Shown here piece after piece: positions 24,986 through 38,747 of a DNA stretch of 64,000 bases. Every line of letters begins with the position of its first letter. Positions within the stretch are counted from its first letter, which is position 1. The notes under the pieces were generated by a model. That model ran no database searches and was not told where the DNA came from. It worked only from the letters and a program-made list of their open reading frames with translations. The stretch spans positions 1-64,000 of the forward strand of contig CAKTDC010000013.1 in assembly GCA_934541015.1 (NCBI GenBank), given 5' to 3'. The stretch is from an uncultured Luteimonas sp. Lineage in GTDB: Bacteria; Pseudomonadota; Gammaproteobacteria; Xanthomonadales; Xanthomonadaceae. A program made the position numbers and the translations under genes.

Positions 24986-25690
24986 ATGAATCCTGCCGGC
25001 GCCCTGCCCCGCCTGGCCGCCATCCTGTTCCTCCTGCTGGCCGGGTGCAGCGGGCAACCCGAACCCCCGACAGCGCCGGCAGCAGCGGAGCCCGCGGCTG
25101 CCGCGCGGCCGGAGCCGGAGCCGTTGATCATCGCCACCGTGGACGGCGAGACGCCCGGGGTGACCGCCACCCGGATGGATCCGGCCGAGGCCGCCCTGGT
25201 GCTCGATCCGGCCATGCGCCCCGAGCGCGAGCCGGACGTGATCTACGTGCCGACCCCGGAGCCGGTGGTCGCGGCGATGCTGGAGCTGGCCAGGGTCGGC
25301 AAGGACGACGTGCTCTACGACCTGGGCTCGGGCGACGGCCGCATCCCGATCGCCGCCGCGCGCCGCCACGGCATCCGCGCGGTCGGCATCGACATCGATC
25401 CGCTCAGGATCCGGGAGGCGCGCGCCAACGCCGAACGCGCCGGGGTGGGCGACCGGGTCGAATTCCTGCAGCAGGACCTGTTCACTTCCGACATCGGCGA
25501 GGCCTCCGTGGTCACCCTGTACCTGCTGCAGGGCCTGAACATCCGGCTGCGGCCGAAGCTGGTCTCGGAACTGGCGCCGGGCACGCGCATCGTCAGCCAC
25601 TCCTTCGACATGGGCGACGCGTGGCCCCCGGAGCAGACCCGGGTGGTCGACGACCGGGTGATCTACCTGTGGACGGTGCCCGGACGCTGA
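24986..25690 (+). CDS. Lipoprotein with class I SAM-dependent methyltransferase domain
   Basis: A 234-residue protein. A signal peptide with lipobox LLAGC (lipid-carrying Cys21) and a Pro/Ala/Glu-rich linker (about 24-48) precede a class I methyltransferase fold. Motif I is YDLGSGDGRIPIAAA (residues 111-125), followed by VGIDIDPLRIREAR and VEFLQQDLF, and then VVTLYLLQGLNIRLRPKL, as in small-molecule or lysine methyltransferases. A SAM-binding domain on an exported lipoprotein is odd, since SAM is cytoplasmic. Start ATG 24986 gives the lipobox. Its last 28 bases overlap the end of the convergent DUF1249 gene. Confidence 0.85.
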   Translation: MNPAGALPRLAAILFLLLAGCSGQPEPPTAPAAAEPAAAARPEPEPLIIATVDGETPGVTATRMDPAEAALVLDPAMRPEREPDVIYVPTPEPVVAAMLELARVGKDDVLYDLGSGDGRIPIAAARRHGIRAVGIDIDPLRIREARANAERAGVGDRVEFLQQDLFTSDIGEASVVTLYLLQGLNIRLRPKLVSELAPGTRIVSHSFDMGDAWPPEQTRVVDDRVIYLWTVPGR

Positions 25691-26190
25691 ACGCGTCCGG
25701 AGACGGCGGCCAGGACCGGTACCGCGGTGGCGTCCCGATGCAGGGTGGCCACGCCGTGGCCGCTTTCGGCCAGGTACTGCAGCCATTTGCCGAGGAAGGT
25801 GTTCATCCGGTGGCGGTGGTCGAGCACCTGCGCGGGCGGCGGATACATGCCGATGACGTCCTGCCAGCGCCGGCCGATGTAGCAGTGCGTGGCCTCGGCC
25901 TGGCGCGCGTCGCGGTACATCCGCAGCCAGGCCGACGGATCGGGCTCGCCGGTGACCGGATCGCGCATGGCGTAGCTCAGGCGCATCTGGGTGGTGTAGC
26001 GGTGCTGTTCGATGATGTCCAGGCGCACGTCGATGCCGTCTCCGGTCCGCGAGACGTAGCTGCCCACCGCCAGGTCGACCGGTTCGAACAGGCGGGTCAT
26101 GCGCCGGAAATTCTCCGCATACAGCCCCATCAGCCAGCCGAAACGGCTGAGTCTGGGGAGCTGCGTCCTGCGGGCGGCGACCTGGGTCAT
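25663..26190 (-). CDS. DUF1249 family protein (YqiB-like)
   Basis: A 175-residue soluble protein matching DUF1249: ENFRRMTRLFEP near the N-terminus, VRLDIIEQHRYTTQMRLSY, and ARQAEATHCYIGRRWQDVIGMYPP toward the middle, then MNTFLGKWLQYLAESGHG. The function is unknown; the Escherichia coli relative YqiB sits near nudF and cpdA. ATG 26190 starts the conserved region. It is downstream of ppsR on the same strand (143-base gap) and its 3' end overlaps the convergent methyltransferase gene. Confidence 0.88.
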   Translation of the reverse strand: MTQVAARRTQLPRLSRFGWLMGLYAENFRRMTRLFEPVDLAVGSYVSRTGDGIDVRLDIIEQHRYTTQMRLSYAMRDPVTGEPDPSAWLRMYRDARQAEATHCYIGRRWQDVIGMYPPPAQVLDHRHRMNTFLGKWLQYLAESGHGVATLHRDATAVPVLAAVSGRVQRPGTVHR

Positions 26191-26333
26191 GGACCCGATG
26201 CTACACGCTGGCAGCGCGCGCGGGCAGCATTGACGGACGCGTCCGCAGCCCATAACTTGTCGACTGTTGACCCTTGGAATCAGGGGTTTTGCGCAAATGC
26301 TCCGGGTTGCCGCACGCCGGCCCGCCGGATGCT

Positions 26334-27155
26334 TCAGAACATGCCGCGCCGGATGCCCAGGGTGGACATCACCTTGCTGGCGATTTCCTCGATCGACACG
26401 TGCGTGGTGCTCAGCACCGGAACCCGCTCGGCCCTGAACATCGCCTCGGCCTGGGCGACCTCGCGCCTGCAGGTCTCCAGCTCGGCGTAGCGCGAGTTGG
26501 GCCTGCGCTCCTGGCGGATCTGCTGCAGCCGCACCGGGTCGATCGTCAGCCCGAACAGCTTGCTGCGGTGCTCGCGCAGCCGCCTGGGCAGCCGGTCCTG
26601 CTCCAGGTCCTCGTCGGTCAACGGATAGTTGGCGGCGCTGACCCCGTGCTGCAGGGCCAGGTAGACGCAGGTCGGGGTCTTGCCGGCGCGCGAGACCGCC
26701 ACCAGGATCAGGTCGGCTTCGTCGTAGTTGACCGACATGCCGTCGTCGTGGGTCAGCGCGTAGTTGATGGCGTTGATCCGGCGGTGGTAGGTGTCGAAAT
26801 CCACGATGCCGTGGGCATGCCCCACCCGCGCCTGGCGGCGCTCGCCCAGCTCGACTTCCAGCGGCTCGATGAACGGGGCGAACACGTCCAAGATCAGGGC
26901 GCCGCTGTCGGTGATCGCCTGGCTGATCTGCGGGTCCACGCAGGTGTTGACCACGATCGGGCGCACCCCGCAGGCCTGGCCGGTCTCGCGGATCTTCTCC
27001 GCCGCCTCCTCGGCCCGCTCCAGGCTGTCGACGAAGGAAATCCGGGTGGTTTCGAACCGGGTCTGGCTGAACTGGGTGAGCAGGCTGTGGCCGATGGTTT
27101 CGGCGGTGATGCCGGTGCCATCGGAGACGTAGAACACTGGGCGCAACTCGGACAA
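26334..27155 (-). CDS. ppsR: PEP synthetase regulatory protein PpsR (DUF299)
   Basis: A 273-residue bifunctional regulator that phosphorylates and dephosphorylates PEP synthase with ADP/phosphate, switching gluconeogenesis. Visible motifs are the N-terminal [21 protein letters not shown], the P-loop VSRAGKTPT and the C-terminal [17 protein letters not shown]. The length fits E. coli PpsR (277 residues). The start is TTG 27155, because AAGGAG sits 7 bases before it; the frame continues to another TTG at 27173, inside which that ribosome site lies. It is divergent from its target ppsA, whose start is also TTG. Confidence 0.95.
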   Translation of the reverse strand: MSELRPVFYVSDGTGITAETIGHSLLTQFSQTRFETTRISFVDSLERAEEAAEKIRETGQACGVRPIVVNTCVDPQISQAITDSGALILDVFAPFIEPLEVELGERRQARVGHAHGIVDFDTYHRRINAINYALTHDDGMSVNYDEADLILVAVSRAGKTPTCVYLALQHGVSAANYPLTDEDLEQDRLPRRLREHRSKLFGLTIDPVRLQQIRQERRPNSRYAELETCRREVAQAEAMFRAERVPVLSTTHVSIEEIASKVMSTLGIRRGMF

Positions 27156-27269
27156 GGATCGTCTCCTTCGCAACTGTCGGCACGCTCGCCGGCATAGCGG
27201 CTAAAATAACCGTTTCGGTGGCGCCAGGCGCGATCCAGGCCCTCCACACCCCGATTCCGGAGCCCGATC

Positions 27270-29654
<2,385 letters not shown>

Positions 29655-29735
29655 GGCGTACCGGGGCGCCGGAGGCGGGCCGGCGCAGATCGGGACGCGG
29701 CGCCGGCTGAAGCCGGAGTGGCGCTGCCCCTGACG

Positions 29736-29898
29736 CTCCCCCCTCCCAACCTCCCCCCGCTGCGCGGGCGGGAGGGGCGGATCAGGCGCAGGTGGGGGAG
29801 AACATGCGGTTCACAGCGCCTTCCCCCGCAAGCGGGGGAAGAAGAAACAGAGCGCCCCGTCGTTGCTTCCGGCTCCCTCCTCCGCTTGCGGGGGAGGA
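29736..29898. repeat. Three GC-rich REP-like hairpins after ppsA
   Basis: Three related palindromes occur within 165 bases: a CCTCCCCCCGC-TGCG-GCGGGAGGGG type at about 29745-29778, TTCCCCCGC-AA-GCGGGGGAA at 29821-29840, and CTCCTCCGC-TTGC-GGGGGAGG at about 29872-29898. The 279-base gap between ppsA and the convergent EcsC gene otherwise holds nothing recognisable. They may act as transcription stops or REP elements. Confidence 0.65.
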
Positions 29899-29933
29899 CC
29901 GGGGCGGGGGCCCGGCTCTTCACGCCGCCGCAA

Positions 29934-30791
29934 TCAGGCTCGCCGGCTGCTCGCCAGTTCGCTGTAGGCGCGCCGTGTTTCGGATTCGCCGTACTGCCGC
30001 TCCAGCCGGCGCACGATGAAGTGCCCGCGCGCCATGTCCTGGTAGTAGTCGGTGAACATGGTGTTGAGCGCCGCGCCGGCCGCGGCCCCGACCACGGGCA
30101 CCGCCTGCGCGGCGAACTTCTCGGTCACCACCACGCCGAAGCGGCTGGCGACCTTCTCGACCAGCTTGGCCAGCCATTTGCCGGCCTCCTTCGAGCCCAG
30201 CCCGGTGACCAGTCCCTGCCCGCCCACCGCATGCCCGGCCAGTTCGGCCGAGAGGTGCCGCATCACGTCCGCGGTGAAGCCGCGGGCGAGGTAGTAGCCG
30301 GTCTCGGTGGCGTCGTCGCCCCTGGCGTTGCCGCCGAGCGCGAACACCTCCAGGCAGGCCTGCCGGGTGGCGTGCTGCTCCAGGTCGAAGCCCTCGCTGC
30401 GGGCCACATCGGCGACCGCGCGCATCATGATCGTGGTCGACACCGGCAGCTCGAGGAACAGGGCGGTGAATCCGAAGGCGCCGCCGACCGCCCCGGCTGA
30501 CGCGGCCGCCAGCTTGTGCCAGCGGGTCGAGGCGCCCCTGCCCGGCGTGTTGGCCATGCTCCACAGCGCCACCTGCACCGACTTGTACAGCGCCGCCTCG
30601 ACCGCGCCCTGGATCCGCCCGGAAACCTGCGCCGGCAGCCTGCTCACCGCGAACTCCAGCGGCACGCCGACCACGTGCGCCATCCGCGCGGTGATCGTCG
30701 GCGCCTCCAGCAGCGCCACCGCGCGCACCAGATCGGCGCGAACGGCGGAATCGCCGAGGATGCGGGACGGAATCGAAAGCGCGTTGCCCAT
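29934..30791 (-). CDS. EcsC family protein
   Basis: A 285-residue protein of the EcsC family, recognised by the Ala/Gly-rich membrane-active middle (HKLAAASAGAVGGAFG, FLELPVSTTIMMRAVADVARSEGFDLEQ) and the C-terminal VPVVGAAAGAALNTMFTDYYQDMARGHFIVRRLER. EcsC is encoded next to ABC transporters in Bacillus, but its biochemical role is unknown; membrane peripheral association is likely. Start ATG 30791. It is likely transcribed separately from orn, which lies upstream on the same strand. Confidence 0.9.
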   Translation of the reverse strand: MGNALSIPSRILGDSAVRADLVRAVALLEAPTITARMAHVVGVPLEFAVSRLPAQVSGRIQGAVEAALYKSVQVALWSMANTPGRGASTRWHKLAAASAGAVGGAFGFTALFLELPVSTTIMMRAVADVARSEGFDLEQHATRQACLEVFALGGNARGDDATETGYYLARGFTADVMRHLSAELAGHAVGGQGLVTGLGSKEAGKWLAKLVEKVASRFGVVVTEKFAAQAVPVVGAAAGAALNTMFTDYYQDMARGHFIVRRLERQYGESETRRAYSELASSRRA

Positions 30792-30859
30792 GGCGCGATC
30801 CTAGCGCCCCCGCCAGCCCTCGCCCACCCCTGGGAGGCGGGGCTCCCGGCGGTCGCGCC

Positions 30860-31438
30860 TTACGGCGCTCCCGCGCTGGAGAATTCGGCCAGGTGGCGGC
30901 GGTAGTGGCGCAGTTCGGCGATCGAGTCGTGGACGTCGCTCAGCGCCGTGTGCGCGGCGGTCTTGTGGAGCCCGGCAAGCACCTGCGGCGCCCAGCGCCG
31001 GGCCAGTTCCTTGAGCGTGCTCACGTCCAGGTTGCGGTAGTGGAAGAAGCGCTCCAGCCCGGGCATCTGCCGGTGCAGGAACCGGCGGTCCTGGCAGATC
31101 GTGTTGCCGCACATCGGCGATTCCCCGGGCGCCACCCACTGGTGCAGGAAGGCCAGCGTCTCCGCCTCGGCTTCGGCCATCGGCACGCCTTCCTCCAGCA
31201 CGCGCCGCCACAGCCCGGAGCGGCCGTGCTGGGTCCGGTTCCATTCGTCCATCGCCTCCAGCGCCTGCAGCGGATGGGCGATGGCGAAGGCCGGGCCTTC
31301 CGCCAGCACTTCGAGCTCCGCGTCGGTGACCACGGTGGCGATCTCGAGGATCGAATCCCGACCGGTGTCGAGCCCGGTCATTTCCAGGTCGATCCAGACC
31401 AGCCGGCCGCTTCCGTTCGTGATTGCCTGTGCTGCCAT
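30860..31438 (-). CDS. orn: Oligoribonuclease
   Basis: A 192-residue 3'-5' exonuclease that degrades 2-5-mers and dinucleotides such as pGpG, essential for final RNA and cyclic-di-GMP turnover. DEDD motifs are visible: [10 protein letters not shown] (Asp, Glu), the central [13 protein letters not shown], and [18 protein letters not shown] with the catalytic His/Asp. ATG 31438 (MAAQAITNG) is used as start; the frame extends 16 codons more but without similarity. The length fits the family (about 180-190). Confidence 0.96.
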   Translation of the reverse strand: MAAQAITNGSGRLVWIDLEMTGLDTGRDSILEIATVVTDAELEVLAEGPAFAIAHPLQALEAMDEWNRTQHGRSGLWRRVLEEGVPMAEAEAETLAFLHQWVAPGESPMCGNTICQDRRFLHRQMPGLERFFHYRNLDVSTLKELARRWAPQVLAGLHKTAAHTALSDVHDSIAELRHYRRHLAEFSSAGAP

Positions 31439-31500
31439 GCGCTCGCGGTGAATGGTGGGACGCGGCATGATACCCCAGCCTTCCACGCCGCCCTGCCTCG

Positions 31501-31974
31501 ATGCCCCAGAACGCCACCATCGCCCACTACGCGATCCTGACCGCGATGCTCGCGCCGGCGTTCTTCCTGACCGCCACAGCGGCGCTGCTCACCACCGCCA
31601 ACACCCGGCTGGCGCGCGTCATCGATCGCGCCCGGCAGCTGCTCAGGGAACTGGCGGAAGTCCAGGACGCGGAGCTGCGCGGGATCCTCGAGCAGCGCAT
31701 CGCGGTGCAGCGCAGGCGCAGCCTGCTGGTGCTGAGGGCGAGCCAGATCCTGCACGTGGCGATCAGCTTCTTCGTCTGCACCAGCCTGCTGGTGGCGGCC
31801 GACTCCTACTTCGACCACATCTTCGGGCCGTGGCCGACGGTCATGGCGGCGCTGGGCGTGCTGTCGATGTTCGCGTCCAGCGTGCTGCTGGCCAGCGAGG
31901 CGGCGATGGCGGTGCGCGCGGTCAACGACGAGATGGACGACGGCCACCGCGAGGCGATGCGGCGCTGCCCCTGA
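31501..31974 (+). CDS. DUF2721 membrane protein
   Basis: A 157-residue membrane protein with three or four hydrophobic segments (about 8-28, 68-98, 108-130) and the DUF2721 pattern [28 protein letters not shown], followed by an amphipathic helix and [24 protein letters not shown]. The function is unknown. It is divergent from orn (62-base gap) and convergent with tadA. Confidence 0.85.
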   Translation: MPQNATIAHYAILTAMLAPAFFLTATAALLTTANTRLARVIDRARQLLRELAEVQDAELRGILEQRIAVQRRRSLLVLRASQILHVAISFFVCTSLLVAADSYFDHIFGPWPTVMAALGVLSMFASSVLLASEAAMAVRAVNDEMDDGHREAMRRCP

Positions 31975-31983
31975 GCCGCCGCG

Positions 31984-32466
31984 TCATCCGTCCAGCGGCG
32001 CCTTGCCGCGCTTGGCGCGGAAATAGTTGCTCAGGCGGCGGCCGGCTTCTTCTCCCAGCACCCCGCCCAGCACCTCGACGCGGTGGTTGTGGCGCGGATC
32101 GGCAAGAAGATCGAAAACGCTGCCGCAGGCGCCGGTCTTGGGATCGGCCGCGCCGTAGACCAGGCGCGCCACCCGCGCGTGCACCAGCGCCATCGCGCAC
32201 ATCGCGCAGGGCTCCAGGCTGACGTACAGCGTGCTGCCGACGAGGCGATGGTTGCCCAGGGCCGCACCCGCCTGCCGCAGCGCGACGATCTCGGCGTGCG
32301 CGCTCGGATCGTGCTCGGCGATGTTGCGGTTCCAGCCTTCGCCCAGGACCCGGCCATCCGCGCCCACCAGCACCGCGCCGACCGGGATCTCGTCGAACTC
32401 GCGTTCGGCACGGTCGGCGAGCGCGAAGGCGTGCCGCATCCAGGCCCCGTCGCCCGGGAGCGTCAT
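31984..32466 (-). CDS. tadA: tRNA-specific adenosine deaminase TadA
   Basis: A 160-residue zinc deaminase making inosine at the wobble base of tRNA-Arg(ACG). Zinc ligands are His57 (HAE, with catalytic Glu59), Cys87 and Cys90 (PCAMC). The C-terminal RRLSNYFRAKRG is the typical tRNA-contact tail. Its ATG overlaps the stop of the upstream NYN-LOTUS gene by 4 bases (ATGA), so expression is tied to that gene. It is slightly short of some TadA proteins, but all essential motifs are present. Confidence 0.95.
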   Translation of the reverse strand: MTLPGDGAWMRHAFALADRAEREFDEIPVGAVLVGADGRVLGEGWNRNIAEHDPSAHAEIVALRQAGAALGNHRLVGSTLYVSLEPCAMCAMALVHARVARLVYGAADPKTGACGSVFDLLADPRHNHRVEVLGGVLGEEAGRRLSNYFRAKRGKAPLDG

Positions 32467-33248
32467 CCGCCGTCGTCCGCATCCCCGGCCGCGCCGGGCG
32501 CCAGCCGCACCGACCAGTGGCCGCCGGTTTCCTGCACCACTTCCAGCAGGTCGTAGGTGCGCAGCATGTCGAGCAGGCCCGAGTGCCCGTAGGCCTTGGT
32601 GGTGAAGCCCGGGTCCGTTCGCCGCAGATAGTTGCCCAGGGCGCCCAGCTCCACCTTGCCCTCGGCGGTATCGCTGGCCATCAGCCGGACCGCGTCGACC
32701 ACGAACAGCGGGCGCCGCTTGGCCACGGGTTTCGCGGCGCCGGCATCGGCCTGCTGGGCCGGCCTGGGCTGGCTCTCCGCCGGCGGCTCCGGCTCCGGCC
32801 GCGGATCGGGCTCCCATTCGGAGAAATGATCGCTGGCGTTGCGCAGCGCCGACGGCGTCTTCTCCTCGCCGACGATACACACCAGGGCGCCGCGCTCGCG
32901 CAGCTTGCGGCACAGGTGGGCGAAATCCGAGTCGCTGGTGACGATGCAGAAGGTGTCGACGATCTCGTCGAACAGCATCTCCATGGCGTCCAGCGCCAGG
33001 GCGATGTCGGAGGTGTTCTTGCCGCTGGCGTACTGGTACTGCAGGCAGGGGGTGAACGCCTGCTCGGTCAGCTTGGCCTGCCAGCGGTGGCCGCCGAGGG
33101 TGCCGGAGTTGCCGTAGCCGCGGCGGACCACCACGCGGCCGAACTGGGCCACGAAGCGCAGGGCGTGGTCGAGGATGTCGGGCTTGACGTTGTCGCAGTC
33201 GACCAGGACGCCGACCCGGCTTTCGGCGCCGTCAGTGCGATTGGCCAT
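32463..33248 (-). CDS. NYN-domain (LabA-like) protein with OST-HTH/LOTUS domain
   Basis: A 261-residue protein. Residues about 8-140 form a NYN/PIN-type nuclease fold with acidic residues VLVDCDNVKPD, GKNTSDIALALDAMEML and IVTSDSDFAHLCRKL in the expected metal positions. A Pro/Glu-rich linker follows (EWEPDPRPEPEPPAE). Residues about 185-250 form an OST-HTH/LOTUS RNA-binding module (KVELGALGNYLRRTDPGF, GHSGLLDMLRTYDLLEV). It likely cuts or binds RNA; no substrate is known. ATG 33248 follows GGAG. It is translationally coupled to tadA. Confidence 0.9.
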   Translation of the reverse strand: MANRTDGAESRVGVLVDCDNVKPDILDHALRFVAQFGRVVVRRGYGNSGTLGGHRWQAKLTEQAFTPCLQYQYASGKNTSDIALALDAMEMLFDEIVDTFCIVTSDSDFAHLCRKLRERGALVCIVGEEKTPSALRNASDHFSEWEPDPRPEPEPPAESQPRPAQQADAGAAKPVAKRRPLFVVDAVRLMASDTAEGKVELGALGNYLRRTDPGFTTKAYGHSGLLDMLRTYDLLEVVQETGGHWSVRLAPGAAGDADDGG

Positions 33249-33304
33249 GGGCTTGCTCCGTGACGTGGGCGGGACGGGCGCCATTGTGCCCGCTCACGGC
33301 AGGC

Positions 33305-34870
<1,566 letters not shown>

Positions 34871-35010
34871 GGGCGGCGGCGCGGAAATCTTCGTGTCGAT
34901 TCGCCGCGGCCATCCCTGGCGGGACACCTTCGGCTGCGGATAGTCCGGCCCGGCCATCCATGGCCGGGCGTTCGGCAGGGCGCGCGGCAGTGCCGCGCAG
35001 GCGCCCTGCC

Positions 35011-36564
<1,554 letters not shown>

Positions 36565-37440
36565 CTATTCCCGCGCGGCGCTGGCTTCGGCGGCTTCCGC
36601 GGCTTCGAGGGTATTCTGCATCAGGGTGGCGACCGTCATCGGCCCCACCCCGCCCGGCACCGGCGTGATCCAGCTGGCGCGCTCGGCGGCCGGCGCGAAC
36701 TCGACGTCGCCGGTCAGGCGGCCGTCGTCGAGCCGGTTGATGCCCACGTCGATCACCACCGCCCCGGGCTTGACCCAGTCGCCCGGGATCAGGCCGGGCC
36801 TGCCCACCGCCACCACCAGGATGTCGGCCTCGCCCACGTGCCGCCTGAGCACCTCGGGCGGCGTGAACTTGTGGCAGCTGGTCACCGTGCAGCCGGCGAT
36901 CATCAGCTCCAGTGCCATCGGCCGGCCGACGTGGTTGCTGACGCCGACGATGGTCGCGCTCTGGCCGCGCACCGGGCGGTCGGTCCAGGCCAGCAGCGTG
37001 GTGATGCCGCGCGGCGTGCACGGGCGCAGGCCGAACTGGCGCAGCGCCAGGTGGCCGACGTTCTCGGGGTGGAAGCCGTCGACGTCCTTGCGCGGGTCGA
37101 TGCGGTGGATCAGGCGGGTGGCGTCGCGGATACCCGGCAGCGGCAGCTGGACCAGGATGCCGTGCACCGCGGGATCGGCATTGAGCCGGTCGATCAACGC
37201 CAGCAGTTCGGCTTCTGTCGTGCCCGTGGGCAGGTCGAAATCGAAAGCCTGGATGCCGACCTTCCCGGCTGCACGGCGCTTGTTGCGCACGTAGGACTGC
37301 GAGGCCGGGTCATTGCCCACCAGCACCACCGCCAGGCCCGGGCGGGCGCCGCCGGCGGCAACGCGTGCATCGACGCGGGACTTGAGCTCGTCCAGCAGCG
37401 CGTCGGCGATGCGCCTGCCATCGAGGATGCGTGCGGTCAT
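36565..37440 (-). CDS. folD: Bifunctional methylenetetrahydrofolate dehydrogenase/cyclohydrolase
   Basis: A 291-residue enzyme interconverting methylene-, methenyl- and formyl-tetrahydrofolate. Conserved features are [26 protein letters not shown] with the catalytic Lys in [27 protein letters not shown], the NADP site [15 protein letters not shown], and [13 protein letters not shown]. It feeds one-carbon units to purine synthesis, matching its place beside guaB. Start ATG 37440; it is divergent from the DUF1244 gene with a 54-base gap. Confidence 0.97.
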   Translation of the reverse strand: MTARILDGRRIADALLDELKSRVDARVAAGGARPGLAVVLVGNDPASQSYVRNKRRAAGKVGIQAFDFDLPTGTTEAELLALIDRLNADPAVHGILVQLPLPGIRDATRLIHRIDPRKDVDGFHPENVGHLALRQFGLRPCTPRGITTLLAWTDRPVRGQSATIVGVSNHVGRPMALELMIAGCTVTSCHKFTPPEVLRRHVGEADILVVAVGRPGLIPGDWVKPGAVVIDVGINRLDDGRLTGDVEFAPAAERASWITPVPGGVGPMTVATLMQNTLEAAEAAEASAARE

Positions 37441-37494
37441 GCGGTGTGCGGGTGCTAAAGTCGGACCCATTCTCGCACGAACCGGAGCGCGGCC

Positions 37495-37809
37495 ATGAGC
37501 GCCAACACCCTGGATTCCGAAACCACCGCGATCGAGGCGGCGGTGTTCCGCCGCCTGCGCGCGCATCTGCTCGAACAGCGGCCCGACGTGCAGAACATCG
37601 AGCTGATGATCCTCGCCGGCTTCTGCCGCAACTGCCTGGCCGACTGGTACCGCGACGCCGCCGCCGCGCGCGGCATCGCGATGGACAAGGACGAGGCGCG
37701 CGAGGCGGTCTACGGTGAACCCTTCGCACAGTGGAAGGCGAAGCACCAGCGCGAGGCGACCCCGGAGCAGCTGGCCGCGTTCGAGGCCGCGCAGCGCCGC
37801 GGCCAATGA
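37495..37809 (+). CDS. DUF1244 family protein
   Basis: A 104-residue helical protein matching DUF1244: [38 protein letters not shown] followed by [23 protein letters not shown]. The paired Cys in FCRNC are conserved. The fold is a small helix bundle; the function is unknown. ATG 37495 sits behind GAGCGCGGCC. The stop is 7 bases before the start of the downstream hydrolase, so the two form an operon. Confidence 0.9.
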   Translation: MSANTLDSETTAIEAAVFRRLRAHLLEQRPDVQNIELMILAGFCRNCLADWYRDAAAARGIAMDKDEAREAVYGEPFAQWKAKHQREATPEQLAAFEAAQRRGQ

Positions 37810-37816
37810 GCGGTTG

Positions 37817-38596
37817 ATGAAACCGGTGCTGCCGTGGCTGGCGGGCGCCGCGCTGCTGGCCTATGCGGGGATCTGCGCCTGGCTGTTCCTCGTCCAGCGC
37901 CAGATGATCTACTTCCCCGCCTTCACCCGCGCCGATGCCGCGGGCACCGGCTACAGCCTCGATCGCGGCGACGCAGTGCTGCGCGGCTGGGTGGTCAATC
38001 CGGGCAGGCCGTCGGCGATCCTCTATTTCGGCGGCAACGCCGAGGCGGTGCAGGCCAACCGCGACGATTTTTCGCGCCTGTTCCCGGACCGTACCGTCTA
38101 CCTGCCCGCCTATCGCGGCTACGGCGCCAGCGACGGCACCCCCGCCGGGCCGGCCCTGCTCGACGATGCATTGGCGCTGTTCGACGACATCCAGGCGCGG
38201 CATCCCGGCCAGCCGGTCTCGCTGATCGGCCGCAGCCTGGGCAGCGGCGTCGCCAGCCACGTCGCCGCGCGGCGCCCGGCGGACCGGCTGGCGCTGATCA
38301 CGCCCTTCGACAGCCTGGCCAACGTGGCCGGCGCGCATTACCCGTGGCTGCCGGTGCGCTGGCTGCTGCGCGACGCCTACCCCTCGCACCAGTCTCTGGC
38401 GGACTACCGCCGGCCGGTGCTGGTGATCCGCGCCGGCCGCGACGAAGTCATCCCGGCGGCGAACACCGATGCGCTGATCCGCGCGCTGCCGGTGGTGCCC
38501 GAAGTGGTCACGATCGCGGAGGCCGATCACAACGATATCGGCGGGTTTCCGGCGTTCGGGGACGCGCTGGAGGGGTTCATGCGGGGCGGGCGGTAG
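37817..38596 (+). CDS. Membrane-anchored alpha/beta hydrolase
   Basis: A 259-residue hydrolase with one N-terminal membrane anchor ([21 protein letters not shown], residues 4-24). It is followed by a family-typical RQMIYFP, the nucleophile elbow [12 protein letters not shown] (Ser about 136), the acid in [13 protein letters not shown] and His in EADHNDIG. This pattern is shared with the YqkD/ABHD13-like membrane hydrolases. The catalytic part probably faces the periplasm. The substrate is unknown. It is cotranscribed with DUF1244. Confidence 0.88.
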   Translation: MKPVLPWLAGAALLAYAGICAWLFLVQRQMIYFPAFTRADAAGTGYSLDRGDAVLRGWVVNPGRPSAILYFGGNAEAVQANRDDFSRLFPDRTVYLPAYRGYGASDGTPAGPALLDDALALFDDIQARHPGQPVSLIGRSLGSGVASHVAARRPADRLALITPFDSLANVAGAHYPWLPVRWLLRDAYPSHQSLADYRRPVLVIRAGRDEVIPAANTDALIRALPVVPEVVTIAEADHNDIGGFPAFGDALEGFMRGGR

Positions 38597-38642
38597 GGGC
38601 GCCTCTCACACGGGGCGCGGGGCTGCTGGAGGCAAGCGGCCG

Positions 38643-38692
38643 CGCCTGACGGCGCTCCTGCGAAGGGCCCGCTGCCCGAGCGCCGTCAGGCG
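38643..38692. repeat. Perfect 15-base inverted repeat between convergent genes
   Basis: CGCCTGACGGCGCTC (38643-38657) and GAGCGCCGTCAGGCG (38678-38692) can form a 15-base stem with a 20-base loop. It lies between the ends of the hydrolase (38596) and the moeB-like gene (38748). There is no T-run. A related CGCCTTACGGCGCTCC sequence is found near 30867-30882 next to orn, so it is probably a dispersed repeat that may also act as a transcription stop. Confidence 0.6.
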
Positions 38693-38747
38693 GAGCCCTC
38701 CCTCCCCACATCCACGTCCCCGCTCCCGACCGGGAACCGCGGGCGCA

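Noticed and set aside
26191..26333. Possible attachment site near a GGAATCAGGGG-like sequence
   Set aside because: No tRNA gene, integrase or direct repeat accompanies it.
27175..27207. Full promoter for ppsA
   Set aside because: TAAAAT is a good -10 candidate, but no convincing -35 lies at a proper distance, so it is mentioned only with ppsA.
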